Shown: piece by piece, positions 51,631 through 60,462 of the stretch
Position numbering within the stretch: the first letter of the stretch is position 1
How the letters are laid out: each line of letters opens with the position of its first letter
Assembly: GCA_019510305.1 (NCBI GenBank)
Contig: JAEKKN010000017.1
Coordinates: 361,382-425,381, forward strand
DNA from: Microbacterium sp.
GTDB lineage: Bacteria > Actinomycetota > Actinomycetes > Actinomycetales > Microbacteriaceae
DNA: 64,000 nt
Direction of reading: 5' to 3'
The notes under the pieces: model-generated
Databases searched by the model: none
Told to the model about the DNA's origin: nothing
Seen by the model: only the letters and a program-made list of their open reading frames with translations
Made by a program: the position numbers and the translations under genes

Positions 51631-53861
51631 GCGACAACACCGCATCGAAGCGCCCGCAGCGCGGTCGCGGCAAGACGGCAGCACCCGTCGCCGAGCCCGA
51701 GATGACCGCCGAAGAGAAGTACGAGGCCGAGCTCGCCGAGCAGGCCCGCCAGAACTCCGGTGACTGGGACAGCGTCGCACCGGGCAAGGCCGACAACTTC
51801 GGCAAGAGCTTCGGACGCATGATCGGACTCCTCAAGCCCTCCGCCGTCTGGTTCGTGTTCGTCTCGTTCCTCGGCGCCGTCGGCGTCGTGCTGTTGGTGG
51901 CGGCTCCCAAGGTGCTCAGCGAGGCGACCAACCTCGTGTACGCCGGCTTCATCTCGAACGAGCTCGCCAAGCCCAACGGCGACTTCCCCGGGTTCCCCGA
52001 AGGAACCACGAAGAGCGAGGTCATCGAGCAGCTGCGACAGTTCGGCCAGACCGACTTCGCCAACCAGATCGCGGCCATGAACGACTTCACGGTCGGTGCG
52101 GGCATCGATTTCGACGCGATGCGCTGGATCATCGCCGCCGTGCTCGCGATCTACGTGGTCTCGGCGCTGCTCAGCTGGATCCAGGGCTACGTCATCAACG
52201 TGATCATGGTGCGCACCATGTGGCGCCTGCGCGAAGACGTCGAGGCGAAGATCAACCGTCTGCCGCTGTCGTACTTCGACAAGGTGCAGCGCGGTGAGCT
52301 GATCTCCCGCGTCACGAACGACATCGACAACATCACGCAGACGATGCAACAGTCCCTCTCAGGGGCGCTCACGTCGGTGCTCACCGTCGTCGGCGTGCTG
52401 GTCATGATGTTCTCGATCTCGTGGCAGCTCGCGCTGGTCGCCCTGATCGCACTCCCTCTCATGGGAGTGATCTTCGGGATCATCGGTCCGCGCTCGCAGA
52501 AGGCCTTCGGCGCCCAGTGGCGCAAGGTCGGTCGTCTCAACGCGCGCGTCGAAGAGGCGTTCTCCGGCCACGCGCTGGTCAAGGTCTTCGGCCGCGAGCA
52601 GGACGCACTCGACAAGTTCCAGGTCGAGAACGAGGAGCTGTTCCAGTCGGCGTTCAAGGCGCAGTTCCTCTCGGGCATCATCATGCCCGCGATGACCTTC
52701 GTCGGAAGTCTCAGCTACGCCGCTCTGGCAGTGCTGGGCGGTCTCATGGTCGCCAGCGGTCAGCTGCGACTCGGCGACGTGCAGGCGTTCATCCAGTACT
52801 CGCAGCAGTTCTCGCAGCCGCTGGCCGAACTCGGCGGCATGGCTGCGGTCGTGCAGTCGGGCACCGCATCGGCCGAGCGCGTCTTCCAGCTGCTCGACGA
52901 GGACGAGCAGGACCCGGATGCCGAAGACGCCCCCACGGTCGTCGACGGCAAGGGAGTCATCGAGTTCGAGCACGTCGCGTTCTCCTATTCGGAGGACCGC
53001 CCGCTCATCACCGATCTCTCCTTCCAGGTCGAGCCTGGTCAGACTGTGGCGATCGTCGGCCCGACCGGCGCTGGCAAGACCACGCTGGTCAACTTGATCA
53101 TGCGGTTCTACGAGCTCAGCGGCGGACGCATCCTGCTCGACGGGCAGGACATCTCCGAGATGACGCGCGACGACCTGCGTTCGCGCACCGGCATGGTGCT
53201 GCAGGACCCGTGGCTGTTCGCCGGGAGCATCCGCGAGAACATCCGCTACGGACGCTCGACCGCGACCGACGACGAGGTGCTCGCCGCCGCCAAGGCGACG
53301 TACGTCGACCGCTTCGTTCACGCCCTCCCCGAGGGCTACGACACCGTGCTCGACGAGGACGCCTCGAACGTCTCGGCCGGTGAGCGGCAGCTGATCACGA
53401 TCGCCCGTGCGTTCGTCGCCAAGCCGTCGATCCTCATCCTCGATGAGGCCACGTCGGCCGTCGACACCCGCACCGAGCTGCTGCTGCAGCACGCCATGGC
53501 GGCGCTGCGCGAAGGACGCACCTCCTTCGTGATCGCTCACCGCCTGTCGACGATCCGCGATGCCGACCTCATCCTCGTGATGGAGCACGGCGACATCGTC
53601 GAGAAGGGCACGCACGACGAGCTCATCACGGCGCAGGGCGCGTATTGGCGCCTGTACCAGTCGCAGTTCGAGCAGGCGGCCGCCGACATCGACGCCGAAG
53701 AGGCTCTCACGGGCACGACGCCGGTCGTCGTCACGGGAGACGCCGAGGCTGAAGCGGATGCCGCGCGCGTCGGCGCTGTGGTCGGAGCTGAGAGCCCGGC
53801 CGCCGAGATCGCCGCGGCGGAAGCCGTGGTCGAGAACCGGGGTGAGGCTCCCAAGGCCTGA
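51627..53861 (+). CDS. ABC exporter half, membrane domain plus ATPase (second subunit)
   Basis: 744 residues: an acidic/basic N-terminal extension (1-65), six-helix exporter domain with an extra loop between helices 1 and 2, an ATPase with Walker A GPTGAGKTT, signature NVSAGERQL and Walker B ILILDEATSAVD (catalytic Glu intact), and an Ala/Glu-rich tail of about 60 residues. Pairing with the upstream subunit gives a heterodimer with one canonical and one degenerate site. Substrate (drug, lipid or peptide) unknown. A strong terminator follows. Confidence 0.92.
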   Translation: MSDNTASKRPQRGRGKTAAPVAEPEMTAEEKYEAELAEQARQNSGDWDSVAPGKADNFGKSFGRMIGLLKPSAVWFVFVSFLGAVGVVLLVAAPKVLSEATNLVYAGFISNELAKPNGDFPGFPEGTTKSEVIEQLRQFGQTDFANQIAAMNDFTVGAGIDFDAMRWIIAAVLAIYVVSALLSWIQGYVINVIMVRTMWRLREDVEAKINRLPLSYFDKVQRGELISRVTNDIDNITQTMQQSLSGALTSVLTVVGVLVMMFSISWQLALVALIALPLMGVIFGIIGPRSQKAFGAQWRKVGRLNARVEEAFSGHALVKVFGREQDALDKFQVENEELFQSAFKAQFLSGIIMPAMTFVGSLSYAALAVLGGLMVASGQLRLGDVQAFIQYSQQFSQPLAELGGMAAVVQSGTASAERVFQLLDEDEQDPDAEDAPTVVDGKGVIEFEHVAFSYSEDRPLITDLSFQVEPGQTVAIVGPTGAGKTTLVNLIMRFYELSGGRILLDGQDISEMTRDDLRSRTGMVLQDPWLFAGSIRENIRYGRSTATDDEVLAAAKATYVDRFVHALPEGYDTVLDEDASNVSAGERQLITIARAFVAKPSILILDEATSAVDTRTELLLQHAMAALREGRTSFVIAHRLSTIRDADLILVMEHGDIVEKGTHDELITAQGAYWRLYQSQFEQAAADIDAEEALTGTTPVVVTGDAEAEADAARVGAVVGAESPAAEIAAAEAVVENRGEAPKA

Positions 53862-53870
53862 CTCGTGCAC

Positions 53871-53909
53871 GCAGATGCCCCGCCCCGGAATCCGGGACGG
53901 GGCATCTGC
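53871..53909. terminator. Strong hairpin terminator after ABC exporter operon
   Basis: Arms GCAGATGCCCCG-CCCGG and their complement around a three-base AAT turn, 39 bases in all with one internal mismatch; between convergent genes. Confidence 0.85.
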
Positions 53910-53963
53910 GTACGGCGGGGACCGCAGGCGGGTGGCTCTGCGCGGGCGGCTCTGCGCGGGCGG

Positions 53964-55430
53964 CTATTTGTCGGTCAGACCGAACAGCTCAAGCGGATGC
54001 GTGAGCCGCCACCACGGGCTCGGATCCTGCACGGTTCCCGCGAGCTCCAGTTCCGTCGTCGCCGTGTTCACCGGGCCGGTCGTCGTGAGCGTGCCGACCT
54101 CTGCGCCGGCCTTGCGCTTCTCGTCGAGGTCGAACTCCACGGTCGTCGTCGCGATTCCGCCGTTCCACAGCACCACGTCGGCATCCGCGTCCGTCACGAT
54201 GTCGACCTCGGCACCCCAGAGGGTCTCCACGGAGCCGACGACAGTGCCCTCGGGTACCGTCGGCGCCTGAGTCTGCAGCTCGCTCTCGACCTGCGAGAAC
54301 AGCGAGCGAGTCGACGCGAGGCGCATGTCGTCGTCCTCCTGCGTGAGCACCGACGCATACAGTCGCAGGGTCGTGTCGCCCACTGTGACATCCTTCGCCG
54401 TGAGCAGATTCCAGCTCTCATGGAGGGTGCCGGTCTTGACCCCGACGACCCCGGAATCGGCCATCATCCCGTTCGTGTTGCGCACGGTTCCGGCTCCGGG
54501 CAGGTCGACCGACGTCGTGCCGACGATCTCGGCGAACACCGGATTCTGCATGGCCTTCTGCGCCACCGCGATCAGGGCTTCGGGCGTCGCCACGTTGCGC
54601 TCGTCGAACCCCGACGGAGATTTGATCGTGATGCCGCTGATTCCGCGCTCGCTCAGCCAGGTGGCCGCCGCGTCGGCGAACGCGGCATCCGATCCCCAGA
54701 TCTCCTTCGCGAGTCGGTCGATGTAGTTGTTGGCCGAGCCGAGCAGTACGCCCTGCAGCATCTGGTACTCGGTGAGCGAGCCGCCGACGGGCACGTCGAG
54801 AGCCGACTGGTCGCTGCGCTTGTATGCGAGGTACGACTGGCTGTCGGCCCTGGTGAACGAGAACGAGGGACCCTGCTCTCCGGGAGCCAACGGCATCCGA
54901 TCGAGCACCATCATGGCCGAGACCACTTTGGAGATGCTCGCGATCGCCGCAGGATCGGTCGAAGACGCCAGTGTGCCGACACCTGCGATCCCGACGGCGG
55001 CGCTTCCCTGCGCGGGCCACGTGATCGCGGCGGCCTGAGCCGGTGTCGTCGAGAATTCCACGGCCTGCACCGTGGGGGCGATCTCGTGCAGGGGCCACAG
55101 CAGCGTCGCGCCCGTGTAGGCGCCGACGAGCGCGAGCAGAACGCCGACGGGCACGAGCACCCCTGGCCGGACGACGGCCGACCGGAGATGTGCGCCGGAG
55201 AAGAGCGAGGCCGCATCGTCACCGTCGGCAGCCGGTGACGCATCGGCCACCTGGGCAGGATCGATCCAGGTCAGGGCGGTGGCGTGGTCGTCGCCCTCGG
55301 CCCAGCGAGCGTCGGGAGCGACGGAAGCCGAGACCAGTGCATCGAGGTCGTCGAAGGCTTCTGCCGCAGCATCCGTCGTCACGTCATCGCCCACAGGTGC
55401 AGTGGCCTCGGCGGAGTCAGGAGCGGTCAC
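53964..55430 (-). CDS. D-alanyl-D-alanine carboxypeptidase-like serine hydrolase (PBP)
   Basis: 488 residues. A long acidic cytoplasmic N-terminus (1-87), one membrane helix (about 88-112), then a penicillin-binding domain with S165-I-S-K168, S232-A-N234 and K332-T-G334, all intact. It is therefore anchored with the active domain outside, trimming peptidoglycan stem peptides. GTG 55430 is chosen since TACCGT lies exactly six bases upstream (complement of 55437-55442). Divergent from the thiamine riboswitch region. Confidence 0.9.
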   Translation of the reverse strand: MTAPDSAEATAPVGDDVTTDAAAEAFDDLDALVSASVAPDARWAEGDDHATALTWIDPAQVADASPAADGDDAASLFSGAHLRSAVVRPGVLVPVGVLLALVGAYTGATLLWPLHEIAPTVQAVEFSTTPAQAAAITWPAQGSAAVGIAGVGTLASSTDPAAIASISKVVSAMMVLDRMPLAPGEQGPSFSFTRADSQSYLAYKRSDQSALDVPVGGSLTEYQMLQGVLLGSANNYIDRLAKEIWGSDAAFADAAATWLSERGISGITIKSPSGFDERNVATPEALIAVAQKAMQNPVFAEIVGTTSVDLPGAGTVRNTNGMMADSGVVGVKTGTLHESWNLLTAKDVTVGDTTLRLYASVLTQEDDDMRLASTRSLFSQVESELQTQAPTVPEGTVVGSVETLWGAEVDIVTDADADVVLWNGGIATTTVEFDLDEKRKAGAEVGTLTTTGPVNTATTELELAGTVQDPSPWWRLTHPLELFGLTDK

Positions 55431-55494
55431 CTGCCTACGGTACCGAACTCCGCTCACAGAACACCGGTACGACGGGTAATATCGACAGAACAAC

Positions 55495-55580
55495 CACGGG
55501 AGTCCGGCGAGCCGGGCTGAGAGGGAGCGAATCGCGCTTCGACCGTCGAACCTGATCCGGATAATGCCGGCGCAGGGAGG
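55495..55580 (+). promoter_or_regulatory. TPP riboswitch (THI element)
   Basis: All core parts are readable: ACGGGAG at the 5' side, GGGCTGAGAGGG (conserved CUGAGA, 55523-55534 area), CGACCGTCGAACCTGATC, then GGATAATGCCGGCGCAGGGA. The 3' strand of P1 (CAGGGA) leads straight into the purine-rich RBS GGGAGGAG before ykoE, so TPP binding would hide the RBS. It controls the thiamine/HMP importer genes. Confidence 0.93.
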
Positions 55581-55587
55581 AGTTCAG

Positions 55588-56226
55588 ATGAGTACTTCCA
55601 CGTCCGCTTCCACGACCGGCACGGCGTCCGGTCTTCGCAACGCCCAGCTGTGGCGCTGGCGCGTCGTCGACATCGTCGTGGCCAGCGTCATCGCCGTCGC
55701 CTGCGCCCTGATCTTCGTGCTGTGGAACGTCGGCTACCAGGGCCCTAGTACGCTGCTCGAACCGCTGCTCCCCGGTGTCCAGGCGCTCGTCAACGGGCCC
55801 TGGCTGATCGCCGGAGTGCTCGGCGGGCTGATCATCCGCAAGCCGGGGGCTGCGCTGTACACCGAACTGGTCGCCGCGGTCATCTCCGCGCTCGTCGGCA
55901 ACGTGTGGGGTCCGCTCACGATCGTCTCGGGCCTCGTGCAGGGTCTGGGCGCCGAACTCATCTTCCTGCTGTTCCTCTACGGGGTGTGGAAGCTGCCCGT
56001 CGCGATCCTCGCCGGCGCCGCCGCCGGCGTCGCCTGCGGCATCAACGACGTGATCCTCTGGTACGCCGGAGCCGACACCGCGTTCACCGTCATCTACATC
56101 GCCTCGAGCACCGTCTCGGGTGCCGTCATCGCCGGCATCGGCGCGTGGCTGATCGCCCGCGGCCTCGCCGCGACCGGTGCGCTGAGCCGTTTCGCCGCCG
56201 GTCGCGAGGTCGCCGCACGGGTGTGA
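55588..56226 (+). CDS. ykoE: Thiamine/HMP ECF transporter substrate-binding subunit YkoE
   Basis: 212 residues with about five to six membrane helices. The segment RWRVVDIVVASVIAVA and the helix-loop GPWLIAGVLGGLIIRKPGAA match the YkoE S-component. It binds thiamine or hydroxymethylpyrimidine at the membrane. ATG 55588 follows the riboswitch RBS; an in-frame upstream ATG at 55564 lies inside the aptamer and is rejected. GTGA overlap with the next gene. Confidence 0.92.
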   Translation: MSTSTSASTTGTASGLRNAQLWRWRVVDIVVASVIAVACALIFVLWNVGYQGPSTLLEPLLPGVQALVNGPWLIAGVLGGLIIRKPGAALYTELVAAVISALVGNVWGPLTIVSGLVQGLGAELIFLLFLYGVWKLPVAILAGAAAGVACGINDVILWYAGADTAFTVIYIASSTVSGAVIAGIGAWLIARGLAATGALSRFAAGREVAARV

Positions 56227-57683
56227 CCGGCGCGGCGAACCCCGCCGCTCTCGAGGCGCGCGGCTGGGGCTGGCGGTACGCCACGCGGCTGCGCTGGGCG
56301 GTGCGAGAGATCGACCTCGCCATATCGCCGGGGGAGCGCGTGCTGCTGCTCGGCGCCTCCGGTTCGGGCAAGTCGACCCTGCTGCAGGGATTCGGCGGCG
56401 TGCTGGGCGGAGCCGACGAGGGGGAGACGCACGGCTCGCTTCTCGTCGACGGCCTGCCTGCCGCGCAGGCTCGCGGCAGAGTCGGGATGGTCCTGCAGGA
56501 CCCCGACACGCAGACCATGCTCGCCCGTGTCGGGGATGACGTGGCCTTCGGCTGCGAGAACCTGGGCGTGCCCCGCCCCGAGATCTGGCACCGGGTGCGG
56601 TCGGCGCTGGATGCCGTTCGGCTCGACGTTCCCCTCGACAGATCCACGGCCGCGCTGTCGGGAGGACAGAAGCAGCGCCTCGCGCTCGCCGGCGTGCTGG
56701 CGATGAGGCCGGGGGCGATCCTGCTCGACGAGCCGACCGCCAACCTCGACCCCGTAGGTGTTCAGGACGTGCGGGACGCCGTCGCGGCCGCGCTCGATGT
56801 CACCGGCGCCACTCTCGTGGTGATCGAGCACCGCATCGACGTCTGGCTGCCGCTCGTCGAGCGGGTGATCGTGCTGGGGGCTGAGCCGGAAGGCACAGTC
56901 GTGCTCGCGGACGGTCCGCCCGACGAGGTGCTGGGCGCGCGCGGAGCGGAACTGGCGGCGTCCGGTGTCTGGGTTCCCGAGCATCCGCCCGCCGTGCCGC
57001 CGCCGCCCGCCCTCGCCCCCGGTGAACGGCTGATCGAAGCCCGTGGCCTCACCGTGGCGCGCAGCCGAGGAGTGGCCGTGGCGGGACCCCTCGACCTCGA
57101 CGTGCATGCGGGCGAGGTCATCGGGATCACCGGTCCGAACGGCGCGGGAAAATCGACGCTCGGCCTGACGGTCGCGGGGCTCATCCCCGCCGAGAGCGGT
57201 CGGGTCACGGCCACAGCGGCGCTGTCTTCGGGTGAAGGAGCTGACCCGTTCCGGTGGTCGTCGACGTCGCTGCTCACCCGCATCGCGACGGTGCTGCAGA
57301 CGCCGGAGCACCAGCTACTCGCGAAGACGGTGCGTGAGGAGCTCGCCGTCGGTCCTCGAGCGCTGCGCCTCGACGAGGCCGAGATCGCGCGTCGCACCGA
57401 CGAACTCCTCGACAGGCTGCGGCTCTCGGCGCTCGCCGAGGCCAACCCGTACACGCTCTCAGGAGGCGAGAAGCGTCGGCTCACGGTCGCTGCGGCCCTG
57501 GCGACGCGGCCGCAGATGATCGTGCTCGACGAGCCGACGTTCGGGCAGGATGCGACGACCTGGGCCGAACTCGTCGCGATCATCGCGGCGCTCCGCGACG
57601 ACGGAGCCGCGATCGTCGCGATCAGTCACGACGAAGCAGTGCTGCAGGCCCTGCACGCCCGTCGGTTCGAGGTGAGCCCGTGA
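56223..57683 (+). CDS. ykoD: ECF transporter ATPase, fused two-domain YkoD
   Basis: 486 residues with two ATPase domains. Walker A GASGSGKST is near residue 42 and GPNGAGKST near 302; signatures ALSGGQKQR and TLSGGEKRR; Walker B ILLDEP and IVLDEP. It energises the YkoE/YkoC importer. Starts at GTG overlapping the ykoE stop and ends overlapping ykoC by four bases. The riboswitch upstream makes thiamine-related transport the best call. Confidence 0.93.
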   Translation: MTGAANPAALEARGWGWRYATRLRWAVREIDLAISPGERVLLLGASGSGKSTLLQGFGGVLGGADEGETHGSLLVDGLPAAQARGRVGMVLQDPDTQTMLARVGDDVAFGCENLGVPRPEIWHRVRSALDAVRLDVPLDRSTAALSGGQKQRLALAGVLAMRPGAILLDEPTANLDPVGVQDVRDAVAAALDVTGATLVVIEHRIDVWLPLVERVIVLGAEPEGTVVLADGPPDEVLGARGAELAASGVWVPEHPPAVPPPPALAPGERLIEARGLTVARSRGVAVAGPLDLDVHAGEVIGITGPNGAGKSTLGLTVAGLIPAESGRVTATAALSSGEGADPFRWSSTSLLTRIATVLQTPEHQLLAKTVREELAVGPRALRLDEAEIARRTDELLDRLRLSALAEANPYTLSGGEKRRLTVAAALATRPQMIVLDEPTFGQDATTWAELVAIIAALRDDGAAIVAISHDEAVLQALHARRFEVSP

Positions 57684-58477
57684 TCGATCCCCTCACTGCG
57701 CGCATCGAGCGCCGCGGCCCGATCGCGCCGCGATCGGCGCTCGCCAAGCTCGCCGCCGCTCTGCTGATCGCCGTGCCGCTGATCGTGTCGATCGACGTGG
57801 TGTCGGCATCTGTCGCGCTCGTCCTCGAGATCCCGCTGCTGCTGCTCGCGGGTCTCGGCGCCCGTGAGTTCTGGACCCGCACCGCGGTGCTGTGGATCGC
57901 GGCTCCGCTGAGCGCCGTCACGATCGCTCTGTACGGCACGACGAGCGGCGCCGTGCACTTCGAATGGCTGCTGATCAGGGTCAGCGACGGGTCGCTCTCG
58001 CTTGCGGCGGCGACCGCGGTCCGCGTCCTCGCGATCGGGCTGCCGTCGGTCGTGCTCTTCGTCACAGTCGACCCCACCGATCTGGCCGACGATCTGGCGC
58101 AGCGACTGCGGCTGCCGGCTCGCTTCGTGATCGGCGCGCTCGCCGGAATGCGGATGCTGGGCCTGCTCGCCGAGGACTGGAGGGCTCTCGCGCTCGCCCG
58201 TCGTGCCCGCGGGGTCGCGGATCAGGGTCGGATCCGCCGCACCCTCGGCATGGCGTTCGCGCTGTTCGTGCTGGCGATCCGACGCGGATCGTCGCTCGCC
58301 ACGGCCATGGAGGCACGTGGCTTCGGCGGCTCGGGCGCGCGCTCGTGGGCGCGCGAATCGGTGTGGACCTGGCGCGACACAGTGCTTGTCCTCATCGCAG
58401 GCGTGATCCCTGCGATCGCGATCTGGGCGGCCGTCGCGACCGGCGCGTGGAACTTCGTGCTCGGCGGGAGCGCCTGA
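57680..58477 (+). CDS. ykoC: ECF transporter transmembrane subunit YkoC
   Basis: 265 residues, T-component with about five helices. The two coupling motifs for the ATPase appear as ALARRARGVAD and the later TAMEARGFGG (Ala-Arg-Gly type signatures in the cytoplasmic helices). GTG start overlapping ykoD. Last gene of the TPP-controlled operon; it stops two bases before the convergent phosphotransferase gene. Confidence 0.92.
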   Translation: MIDPLTARIERRGPIAPRSALAKLAAALLIAVPLIVSIDVVSASVALVLEIPLLLLAGLGAREFWTRTAVLWIAAPLSAVTIALYGTTSGAVHFEWLLIRVSDGSLSLAAATAVRVLAIGLPSVVLFVTVDPTDLADDLAQRLRLPARFVIGALAGMRMLGLLAEDWRALALARRARGVADQGRIRRTLGMAFALFVLAIRRGSSLATAMEARGFGGSGARSWARESVWTWRDTVLVLIAGVIPAIAIWAAVATGAWNFVLGGSA

Positions 58478-58478
58478 G

Positions 58479-59204
58479 TCAGGTCTCGTTCCAGAGCCGC
58501 CGGTAGTAGTCGAGGCGCTCGCGATCGGGGGCGATGCCGTAGGCGTCGATCAGCGTGTCCTGCCATCCGTCGCCCAGATTCCATTCCGTGCTCATCGAGG
58601 CGACGGCGATGTCGGCCCAGCGGTCGGCGACGCCGAGGGCGGCCAGATCGACATGGCCTGCGACGACGCCGTCGTCGGTGAGCAGCGTGTTCGGCAGGCA
58701 CGCGTCGCCGTGGCACACCACGAGGCGGTCGACCGGGGGCGCATCCCGCAGATCGACGGGCACGATCGTGCCGCGTTCGGCAGCTCCCGCGGTGCGCGAC
58801 CCGACGCTCCACTCCCACGGGCACTCGTCGATGGGCAGGGCGTCATGCAGCATCCGCAATCCCTCCCCGACCGCGCGGACCGCGCGCTCGGGGTCGTCGT
58901 GCCAGAGCGGATCCGCGGCGCTGCGTCCCCGGAGCGCGATCGTGACCAGCCACTCCTGATCGGCATCCTGGCCCTGGTCGAGCACCTCGGGAACCGCGAT
59001 CCATCGCGACGCCCAGCGCATGCGCTCGGCCTCGTCGCGCATGTTCGCCTCGAGATCGTGCGGACCCCACTTGATGTAGCGGCCATCGTCGGTGCGGAAC
59101 GTCAGCCCGCCGATGTTGTTGAGCCAGACCGGCGTCAGCGCGGCGCCTCGGGCGAGCTCGCGCACGCGTTCGGGCACGGCGATGTCCGGAGCGGGGAAGC
59201 TCAC
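58479..59204 (-). CDS. APH(3')-like phosphotransferase
   Basis: 241 residues with the aminoglycoside-phosphotransferase (kinase-like) fold. The catalytic loop is VCHGDACLPNTLL (Asp base, Asn metal ligand) and the metal Asp is in GHVDLAALGVADRW. The N-terminal ATP-binding part is short: GLTFRTDDGRYIKWGPH. It could phosphorylate an aminoglycoside or another small hydroxyl substrate; resistance cannot be concluded from sequence alone. GTG start overlapping the DUF488 stop (GTGA). Confidence 0.87.
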   Translation of the reverse strand: MSFPAPDIAVPERVRELARGAALTPVWLNNIGGLTFRTDDGRYIKWGPHDLEANMRDEAERMRWASRWIAVPEVLDQGQDADQEWLVTIALRGRSAADPLWHDDPERAVRAVGEGLRMLHDALPIDECPWEWSVGSRTAGAAERGTIVPVDLRDAPPVDRLVVCHGDACLPNTLLTDDGVVAGHVDLAALGVADRWADIAVASMSTEWNLGDGWQDTLIDAYGIAPDRERLDYYRRLWNET

Positions 59205-59566
59205 GCGTCCTGCAGCTTCCGCAGGGCCTCTTCCAGCACGACGGCGTGGTTGTGCACAGGATCGTGCGCCGCATAGACCAAGGTGACGACCGGATGCTGT
59301 CGCAGCAGGCCGGCCAGCTCCTGAAGCGCGTCGGCCGACTCTCCAGCGAGCTGCGCGCGGTAGCGGTCGGCGAAGACGCCCCACTCGCTGGCGGGAGCCG
59401 CGTGCCACTCGTGTCGCAGTTCCGCGGACGGGGCGGTCTCCTTCGCCCACAGGTCGATCGCGGCGCGCTCCTTGGAGACGCCGCGAGGCCAGAGCCGGTC
59501 GACGAGAACACGGAACCCGTCGTCCGCCGCGACGGTGTCGTAGGCTCGCTTGCGACGCAGTTCCAT
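59201..59566 (-). CDS. DUF488 family protein
   Basis: 121 residues. The signature VLVDRLWPRGVSKERA is at about residues 18-33, followed by LRHEWHAAP and WGVFADRYRAQL, then LVYAAHDPVHNHAVVL at the C-terminus. Function is unknown. The ATG at 59566 is chosen as the family start; TTTGCT lies six bases upstream. It forms a two-gene transcript with the phosphotransferase. Confidence 0.87.
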   Translation of the reverse strand: MELRRKRAYDTVAADDGFRVLVDRLWPRGVSKERAAIDLWAKETAPSAELRHEWHAAPASEWGVFADRYRAQLAGESADALQELAGLLRQHPVVTLVYAAHDPVHNHAVVLEEALRKLQDA

Positions 59567-59630
59567 GGGTCCAGCAAACACCTGATCCCGATCGGCCGCC
59601 ACTCCGATCGCGGTGACACTCGGAACCACG

Positions 59631-59650
59631 TATGCTGAAACCTGGTTTCA
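59631..59650 (+). promoter_or_regulatory. TATGCT -10 and perfect 15-bp palindrome operator before SDR gene
   Basis: TATGCT (59631-59636) is followed directly by TGAAACC-T-GGTTTCA (59636-59650), a perfect inverted repeat sitting where transcription would begin, 41 bases before the SDR start. It looks like a repressor site; no regulator gene is adjacent. Confidence 0.65.
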
Positions 59651-59690
59651 ACTGGGACGCCGCACAACGATGTTCGAAGGAGAACTCACG

Positions 59691-60452
59691 ATGCAGATCA
59701 CTGGTCTGGGCGCGCTCATCACGGGCGGCGCCTCGGGGCTCGGGCTCGCAACGGGCAGGCGGATCGCCGCCGCCGGCGGCCACGTCACGATCATCGACCT
59801 GCCCTCGTCGAAGGGCGCCGAGCTCGCCGAGGAGCTCGGCGGGCAGTTCGTCGCCGCTGACGTGACCAGCGTCGACGAAGTGCATGCTGCGGTCGCCGCT
59901 GCACAGGCCGCGGCCCCGCTGCGTGTGGTCGTCAACTGCGCGGGCATCGCCCCGCCGGCCAAGGTGCTCGATCGCGAGGGCAACCCCGCCGTGCTCGCCG
60001 ACTTCGAGCGGATCGTCCGCATCAACCTCGTCGGCACGTTCAACGTGCTGTCGCAGGCCTCCGCCGTGATCGCGAAGAACGACCCCACCGAATCCGGCGA
60101 ACGGGGGGTGATCATCAACACCGCCAGCGTGGCGGCGTTCGACGGACAGATCGGGCAGCCCGCCTACTCTGCGTCGAAGGGCGGCGTGCACGCCATGACT
60201 CTTCCCGTGGCACGTGAACTCGCGCGCCACGGCATCCGGGTCTGCACGATCGCGCCCGGAATCATGGAGACGCCGATGCTGATGGGCCTGCCGCAGGCCG
60301 CGCAGGACTCGCTCGGCCAGCAGGTGCCTTTCCCCTCCCGCCTCGGTCGCCCCGACGAATACGCCGCACTCGCGCAGCAGATCATCGAGAACTCGTACTT
60401 GAACGGCGAGACCATCCGCCTCGACGGTGCGATCCGCATGGCACCGAAGTAA
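59691..60452 (+). CDS. SDR dehydrogenase, 3-hydroxyacyl-CoA dehydrogenase type II-like
   Basis: 253 residues of classical SDR: cofactor motif ITGGASGLGLATG, NCAGI (NNAG type), the catalytic Ser in INTASVAAF and YSASK (Tyr-x3-Lys). The long Asp in TIIDLPSS after strand 2 favours NAD. The C-terminal LGRPDEYAALAQQIIENSYLNGETIRLDG matches HSD17B10-type fatty-acid enzymes. AAGGAGA precedes the ATG by seven bases. A perfect palindrome lies in its promoter. Confidence 0.9.
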   Translation: MQITGLGALITGGASGLGLATGRRIAAAGGHVTIIDLPSSKGAELAEELGGQFVAADVTSVDEVHAAVAAAQAAAPLRVVVNCAGIAPPAKVLDREGNPAVLADFERIVRINLVGTFNVLSQASAVIAKNDPTESGERGVIINTASVAAFDGQIGQPAYSASKGGVHAMTLPVARELARHGIRVCTIAPGIMETPMLMGLPQAAQDSLGQQVPFPSRLGRPDEYAALAQQIIENSYLNGETIRLDGAIRMAPK

Positions 60453-60462
60453 GACGACCCCT

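Noticed and set aside
58479-59204. Phosphotransferase gene as an acquired antibiotic-resistance gene.
   Set aside because: Codon use and coupling to DUF488 look native, no mobile element flanks it, and substrate cannot be told by eye.
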